Source of the DNA: Euperipatoides rowelli
Taxonomy: Eukaryota > Onychophora > Udeonychophora > Euonychophora > Peripatopsidae
NCBI GenBank assembly: GCA_003024985.2
Contig: PXIH01S0005763.1
Strand: one strand, 5' to 3'
Length of the DNA stretch: 23,657 bases
Every line of letters begins with the position of its first letter. The first letter of the stretch is position 1. The notes under the pieces are model-generated. The model made no database searches. It was not told where the DNA came from and was given only the letters and a program-made list of their open reading frames with translations. The position numbers and the translations under genes were made by a program. This document shows, one piece after another, positions 17,784-23,657 of this stretch.

Positions 17784-20285
17784 CTTGTTTCTTATTCAAT
17801 ACACTACATTTCTTAATTGACTAAAGTAAATTAATTTTGAAATATTAATAATCAAATTGTTTGAATAATAATTTAACAATAGTTTATGGACTCAGAAATA
17901 AAGGATTTTGCTCACACTAATTATCTACTCATATACTGTATTAAGAGAGTTACTTGAAATGAAGCTTCGATTTTAAGTACTGTAATTAAAAAATAATTGT
18001 GTCTTTTAATTTTTTTTTTTTTGATAAACCAAGTTACAAATAATTTAAGATTTGACTTGTATATACCCGAGTAAAATCTCAATTTGCATCACTGAATTCA
18101 TATACAGTATGCCATTAATGCATCAATTGCAAAATAAGACTATTTTCATCTAAACATTAGAGCAGTATAAATTTCAGAATCGTCTTGTTAACTACAAATG
18201 CAGTATATAGATACATCTCATTTATATTCTCAAATAATTTATAAAATTACACATTAATTTTACAATATTTCACAAAAAAAAAAAAAAAAAAAACATAATT
18301 TTCTAAAGAAAATATTAAATTTTAGTTAATGGTTGGAATTCAGGCAAAACCAAAAATTATCTTGAAAGTCAAGTATTTCATAAGAAACAAAACATCCGTA
18401 ATGGATGCTTAGGATATTTCTTGAAGAAAATGGGGTGAGAAAAACACTATAATTTTTTTTAAATTGATGTGGCTGGTCCCCTCTTCAAATTTTTATATCC
18501 TTTTTCAAGAAAAACAAACAACTTTGTACAGCTGTGCCCTAAAATGAATAAAAAGTCAATATTTTGCCATGCAGACTACATCATTTTTTGTTTATTTTCT
18601 TCATAACTTAAAATTAAAAATAATAGCCCAATACAGTGACCAAAATCTTGCCTTAAAGCAAATAACAACAACTTACATAAGTTTTATTACTTTCCCAGGA
18701 GTCATGATTTTATCTAGTCAACTATTTTGGATTACTTAGTTATGATGAGTTGTGTAGACCATACCCTTTTATTTATTTTTCTTGGAAATAATGGTCTAAA
18801 GTCATTCTATTATTATTGAAGTATTTTGTATAGAGATTGAAAGCCTTCTGTTGCCGTTATCGGGTGTGTGCTTCGGTTGAACATTTTAAAAGTCAGTCCT
18901 CCTGTCAACCTCCAAAACGGTATATTTATCATTTTTGATGTATATNATAGAAGTGCACACCCCCATTTTAGGTTTTATTATTATTTCATATTAAATAAAG
19001 CCAAGTGAAATGAAACAACAATATAATAATGGCTATTATACCTAACATTGTGTGCCCTTAAAGAGGCAAATAAAATGATCACAAATGACCATTTTATCTG
19101 CCTCTTTATATTACTTTTTTTTTAAAAATATTGCATTTTCAATCTGGGACCATAGGGCATAATATCAAAGCATGATTTGCTTGATTGATTGCAATGTTAA
19201 ATAGCAGTATTGATTTATTGTTACTCTATACAGACAGAAAATTTTCAGATCTGTTGTAGATTTACTTAATTGTGCAATATTTTCAAGAGGTCAAATTTTT
19301 GGTTCAAAGCCTTCTTTGCTTTGTTTGATGCTATAATTAACTTAATACTTTGATTGTGTCACAAAAAAAAAAATAAACATTATTGTTTGTTGATGTTTGT
19401 CCAATATAACCGCGTGACGATTACTTCAAGGAAAGTTGTAGAAATTCTGTCATTAATTTTTTTGTATATTTAAAAAAAAAATGTATTAAACCATTGTACT
19501 TGCACATATTCTAACCTTAAAGAATATGGTTTACTATTTTATAAATTTAAAAAACGCTCTTTAGAGTAATAGCTTTAAAAATAATTAATGATTTGAGAAT
19601 CAATTGTCCAAAGTTCAGGTATAATTTGACGGCGATTTTTCTTTATTGCATGATTTTGCATCTGCAATAATAAAAATAAATGCAAAGTTTGACATTATTT
19701 TAAGCTGGTAAATCAGAGAAGAAAAAAAAAAAAAACAGCAAATGAAATAAACTATGTAAAAATAATAATTTTGGCAATAAATTTGTGTTCTTAAAAAAAT
19801 TAGATTTTTTTTCTTTTTACTTTGTCAATGAACTAACAATTTTGTGCCTAAAGCTTTTAACACAGTGGTGAAATATTTAATGAATAATAATTCACTTACA
19901 GTATTTACATGTATAAAATTTAGAGATTTTACTGTATATCTCACAAAATATTCCTCCGCAGTGTACTTAAATAGAATAGATAGCTCTTGTTTATGTGTTT
20001 AATTAGCATATTTTATGTTTTACATTTTGGTACCAGCTTCAAAATAAGTATTTGTGTAACCAGTGTGTCTAAGGGTTTATTATTAAACAACAATACAATA
20101 CACATACACTGTATATATTGTGGTAGACTAATTAAAAATAAATAATTCACTTACCTGCTTCAGTTGTAAAGTCGTTTACCATTCTTGCATGCTGACATAC
20201 TTTAATATATTTTATCATCTTTATTGTAGAGCCAAACACAATGTTTCCATTCAGGTCCAAATTTTTTGCTTATATTTTTTTTTAG
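17784..20285. other. Long stretch without a recognisable gene
   Basis: AT-rich non-coding DNA with many homopolymers, including an A-run near 18276-18294. Apart from the hairpin at 19059-19108 I find no repeat, exon or RNA gene I can support. One undetermined base lies at 18946. Confidence 0.5.
19059..19108. repeat. Near-perfect 23-bp inverted repeat with 4-base loop
   Basis: TAAAGAGGCAAATAAAATG and onward pairs with the sequence ending CTGCCTCTTTA, with two mismatches over 23 bp and the loop CAAA at 19082-19085. It is flanked by AT-rich DNA. It may be a palindromic MITE or a hairpin RNA; sequence alone does not decide. Confidence 0.8.
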
Positions 20286-20434
20286 CTGATTCATCAGAAT
20301 TTGAGCTACAAGGATCCAAATTTAAAGATGTGGATTTTATTACTCCCACAGATGAGCGTATTCTAGATGGCAAGTTAAAAAAACCTATTCAAGTTGGTTT
20401 GCATAGCCATTTTATATTAAGCAACAGCAGCTAA
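20286..20434 (+). CDS. Possible exon of an unrecognised gene
   Basis: A good acceptor (long T-run then AG at 20284-20285) is followed by an open frame of balanced composition. It reads DSSEFELQGSKFKDVDF, then ITPTDERILDGKLKKPIQVG, rich in charged residues unlike the surrounding AT-driven frames. The frame runs to TAA at 20432-20434, with AATAAA at about 20437. It could be a terminal exon, or it may end earlier at a weak donor near 20396 (GTTTGC). I do not recognise the family. No partner exon is visible on the plus strand. A chance open frame is quite possible. Confidence 0.3.
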
Positions 20435-22019
20435 AAAATAAAATGAAACTGTCACATTGGTGATGAAACCATGTGGAGGTAAAAAAAAAAAAAGATTTGA
20501 ACTGTATTGAGCTCAGAATAGAGCTTGTTATTACAAGTTGACGTGAGCAGATCACAGTCAATATGGATTCAGATACTGTATATAGTTTGGATATAAGAAA
20601 CAATTATAAGTTAATACTCCAATGATTATTTATTAAAATAAATATCTTTAATACCAATACTCAGGTCTACACCAACATATTTAAACATTAGCATTAAATA
20701 GACATAGTTGCATTTTTTAATTCCATTTCTATACTTTTGGTCATATTTTAGATGACAATAGGGAACTTTAAATGATAAAACAAATTGAATATCTTTTTTA
20801 TTTTTTAAATTGATTTCCCGAAGGAAGTGTATTTTCTTAATTGTGTTTACATATTTAAAAATTGTTTCAAATCAAAGTGCATTCATATTATTACGGTACA
20901 TGTTTCTTGAGGCTTTGCTTGAGTTGGCAGCCATTTTTTTTTTCTTTACTGGCGCTATTACCAATATCGGACCAAACAAGGTTTTATAGTATTAACCTAG
21001 GATGCAAAAAAACCTCTACAGTCCAGGTTGAGTGAAAAAAAGGACCTGGATTTCGTTGGACCCATGAGCCTTGAATCCTGGCTCATATATACAGTATATA
21101 TCAAGGCAACGTTTGGTGGCCCAGTTTATTCCACTGGACAACGGATCCCAGACAAATGGAATTATTTGTTTTAATACGATGCTAAAAATAAAGATAGTTT
21201 GGATGTTTGTTTATTGAAAACTGTTAAATGTGATGGAGATGCCATTAATCAGAACGTACAATAAATCTTTTAACTACTTTGGTGACTGCTCTGCTCGGCT
21301 TGAGAAAATAAATAAGAACATCATAAAGAATAATTGGGAACAACTGCAATTAACTTAATTTTGAAGTCTAATTAGCTTTTTATTAGACATCATAAAATAT
21401 GAAAATAAAACTGGAACAGCAAGTGAAAAGACCTGACTGACAAATAACTGTGAAACCAGAGTACAAGGGCGGAACTTCCTCGTTGGATAGGCAAATGCCT
21501 ATCCAGCTACATAATACAGGAAAATAAATGCCAGGAATACTGCTTGCTGGAAAGGCACACGTTTATTCCAACAAACAAGACAAAAGACATACTCGTGACA
21601 TTCTATTTATTAGAAAATATGTGCAAGTATGTAAATTAGAAGACATAGGCTTCATGCATAAATTAGCATTAAGTCACACATGCATGGAAGTTTGTTTTAT
21701 GCAATGTTTATGATCTTCGTTGATCAAATTATAAGAGGACAGCATTTACTTTTGAAAATAGCAAAGACCTGCTAGATCGTAAATACATAAACTAAAAACA
21801 GCTATTCTGTGAATGCACACGAGTTAATTAACAAAATAGCATATACACTGAATCTTGCCCTCAATATCTTCCAGCTACAAATGATGAGACTTTGATAGAA
21901 TGGTGATAAAAGTGATGACTATATTTTATTATCAAAAGTCCACACAAAACAATATTAAACACATTGGTTTTTCTGAACCAGGTGACATAACTAAGTTTCA
22001 CAGGTCCTTGAAATTTTTA
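20435..22019. other. Stretch without a recognisable gene
   Basis: There is no supported coding region. A small perfect palindrome (TGGATAGGCA, 2-base loop, TGCCTATCCA) lies at 21484-21505, and ATGAGCC/GGCTCAT arms lie near 21065-21087. The open frame near 21528-21713 shows no family motif and I do not count it as a gene. Confidence 0.45.
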
Positions 22020-22521
22020 TTTTTCATTACCTTTTATAAGTGAAAATTGGGCTCCTGTATCTATCATTGGCAAGTATGTCTTTTCATTTTATTCAATGTT
22101 TATTGATATACAAGTACTGTATATTACTTTTATTATTTTCCTTGACATGAATTGAAGTTTATATACAGTATGTCTGTCTTGAGGATTTGACTGCTGATTT
22201 GACATTTCTTTTTTTTTTTCAAATTAAATTTCTTTCCAACACTTGACCAATCCTGTCACTTGCCATTGTTGAGCTATCATTACACTAGTCATTCAATTTT
22301 TCATACATATTAGTAGAATATATTGATCTAGTTCTTAAATCAGAAGTATAGTACACTTTGTCGGCATTAGCTAAATGTCTATTGCAAATAAAATTTCTAG
22401 AATAATTATGATTACTAATTTGCTTAACTTTATTCCTGTAAAATGTACTTGTTTGACAATTTTCTTTAAGATGATTTGAAACACTTTTTTTTTTGCTCAG
22501 ATTGTTTAGACTTTTGACCAA
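22020..22521 (-). pseudogene. Degraded LTR-retroelement gag-protease fragment
   Basis: On the minus strand near 22085-22020 the frame reads YLPMIDTGAQFSLIKGNEK then a stop. This is a typical retropepsin active site (DTGA, D at 22061-22059) with the following SLI. Upstream, at 22521-22285, are two decayed zinc-knuckle halves: NHLKENC (HX4C) and ICNRHLA, followed one base out of frame by a Cys. Knuckles followed by a protease is the gag-pol layout of Ty3/gypsy-like elements. DTGA rather than DSGA fits gypsy or BEL better than copia. No LTRs or downstream polymerase are visible, so the family is uncertain. Confidence 0.5.
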
Positions 22522-23283
22522 TCAGCGAACGATAAATGTGGATTTTTCTATTCTGTGTTGAATTCTTGGACCAATAGGATCACAAATAAATATATAAATT
22601 CTATTATGTGAAATAAGATTCAATGAATTCATACATTGTTTTTTGTGGATACGAATGAAATATTTTCATTTAAATCAAATCTTTTTCATTTGAAAAATCT
22701 AATTTGATATGCATTTCTGGTATAGTTAGTGGTATCTTGAATGTGCCCATTATAAAATTGATGTTTGCAAGTTGCCCCTTCCCACACAGAAAAAAAGAGC
22801 TAATTAGTTTAAGTTTCTAGCTTTTAATAAGACACTTCCACATGTCCTCTTGTTGCAGCACGTACATAATGCGTTAGTTAAGCTTACTGGTATTTTAAAT
22901 CGGCAAGTTTCTATAGTGTGATTGCGACACCCACAATGTGTGCACTCTCTTAAAATGTTATTTTTTATTTAATACTTGGTGTAATTTTAGTTTTTATTTC
23001 ACTCAATTCTTTACGTTATTCATCAAATTGAGTAGCAAACTCATCTGTTTATGATTTGCACAGTATTAATCATATTTTTGTCAACACATGTTTAAGCCTC
23101 TTCAATTTTTAAGGCAATTTTAACTGTCTTCTAATGACAGGTTAGCTTTCAATACTTCCAAAGTTTGTACTATATTTTAATCATTTACAAACTGCCTAAG
23201 CAATAGAGACTGAAAAAGTTTAATGTCTCCACTAACATATTTTAGTAAGAAAAACCCAAGTTTTTATATTACATTTTCATTTG
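22522..23283. other. Stretch without a recognisable gene
   Basis: AT-rich non-coding sequence. It may hold the remaining 5' part of the minus-strand gag fragment to its left, but I see no further protein motif. Confidence 0.45.
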
Positions 23284-23583
23284 CTAACTGGTAGCAGTCC
23301 AAAATAGATCCTGGCTTTCCTCTGGCTTAAAGCTCTTTACAAAAAATTCCACTAAGTGCTCATCTATAGAACTCCCCTGGACATTTTCTAAGCCTTCAAA
23401 ATATAACATGTAAACATGAATAAAAAGTTTGTTTTCTAACACACAGTGCATGCGATTGTCCGACAACTTGCGTCCTTTCACAATATTGATAAGCGCTGAG
23501 ACAAATCTTAAGCCACGTTTACACTGGCCACTTTTCCGGAACACAATGCGCATTCCATTACAAGTATTGACCAGTGTAAACAA
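23284..23583 (-). other. Unrecognised 99-codon open frame, doubtful
   Basis: The frame starts at 23583 and ends at 23284. It has mixed, protein-like composition (for example RKLSDNRMHCVLENKLF, then SSIDEHLVEFFVKSFKPEE). I recognise no domain. Its first 20 or so codons lie within the inverted repeats of the presumed transposon end at 23517-23581, so the start cannot be trusted. It could be part of a transposon-borne exon or chance. Confidence 0.2.
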
Positions 23584-23657
23584 ACAACCAAATTCTGTTC
23601 CGGAACAGCCTACCGAATCCTATACCGCATCAGATTCCAGGTTTCTGATGCGATAGA
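23508..23657. mobile_element. Probable end of a DNA transposon, cut by the window edge
   Basis: GTTTACACTGG (23517-23527) and its exact reverse complement CCAGTGTAAAC (23571-23581) form an inverted pair that extends to about 14 of 15 bases. Palindromic TTCCGGAA occurs twice (about 23535 and 23600), and CGCATCAGA/TCTGATGCG arms lie at 23626-23652. Such clustered short inverted repeats with a change to higher GC resemble transposon subterminal DNA. The other end is outside the window. Confidence 0.4.

Noticed and set aside
21528-21713. Open frame of 61 codons at 21528
   Set aside because: No family motif, no splice context of note, and its length is common by chance in random sequence.
1-23657. 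CRISPR array, operon, defence island or other prokaryotic system
   Set aside because: There are no regularly spaced repeats with unique spacers and no prokaryotic gene layout; introns, LTR elements and animal transposons show a eukaryotic nuclear genome.

Overview
This is an AT-rich window of animal nuclear DNA, not bacterial DNA. It has split coding exons with GT/AG junctions, LTR and non-LTR retrotransposons, hAT and Merlin DNA transposons, long A/T runs, one 440-base assembly gap and four isolated Ns. The kelch gene, Merlin and a copia element with an animal-type half-tRNA primer site point to a metazoan, perhaps a marine invertebrate. The sequence alone does not fix the species.

Positions 1-6400 hold the 3' end of a BTB-kelch (KLHL-type) gene on the plus strand: two coding exons (2907-3115 and 6158-6321) joined by a phase-1 intron, with a stop codon and a poly(A) signal. 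The upstream sequence carries two minus-strand fossils in tandem: a non-LTR reverse transcriptase (about 958-1705) and a Merlin/ISXO2-type transposase (about 1706-2614). The intron between the exons carries a 781-bp non-autonomous hAT element with an 8-bp target-site duplication (TSD), a 30-bp tandem repeat and a possible MITE.

Positions 7690-12976 form a nested block. A hAT element (12304-12968) inserted first and made the 8-bp TSD CTTTAGAA. A 4.6-kb Ty1/copia element on the minus strand (7698-12298) then inserted inside the left copy of that TSD, making its own 5-bp TSD TAGAA. The copia element keeps both LTRs, a copia-type half-tRNA-iMet primer site, a polypurine tract and the whole domain order gag-PR-IN-RT-RH, but it is broken by stops and frameshifts.

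Positions 13144-17783 look like a second nested block: a DNA transposon of about 2.3 kb with no recognisable transposase and with GTTCT/AGAAC-rich ends. It is interrupted by an unrelated, internally deleted copia element (13246-15605, TSD GAACC) that landed at the centre of a 19-bp palindrome. The host element also holds a perfect 19-bp hairpin and a small inverted-repeat element with an internal duplication.

Positions 17784-23657 are mostly non-coding. They include a near-perfect palindrome at 19059-19108, one possible exon at 20286, a degraded LTR-element gag-protease fragment on the minus strand (about 22020-22521), and what looks like one end of a DNA transposon running off the right edge. 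I see no rRNA, tRNA, CRISPR array, operon or defence system. The kelch gene is the only clear host gene; almost everything else recognisable is mobile DNA at different stages of decay.
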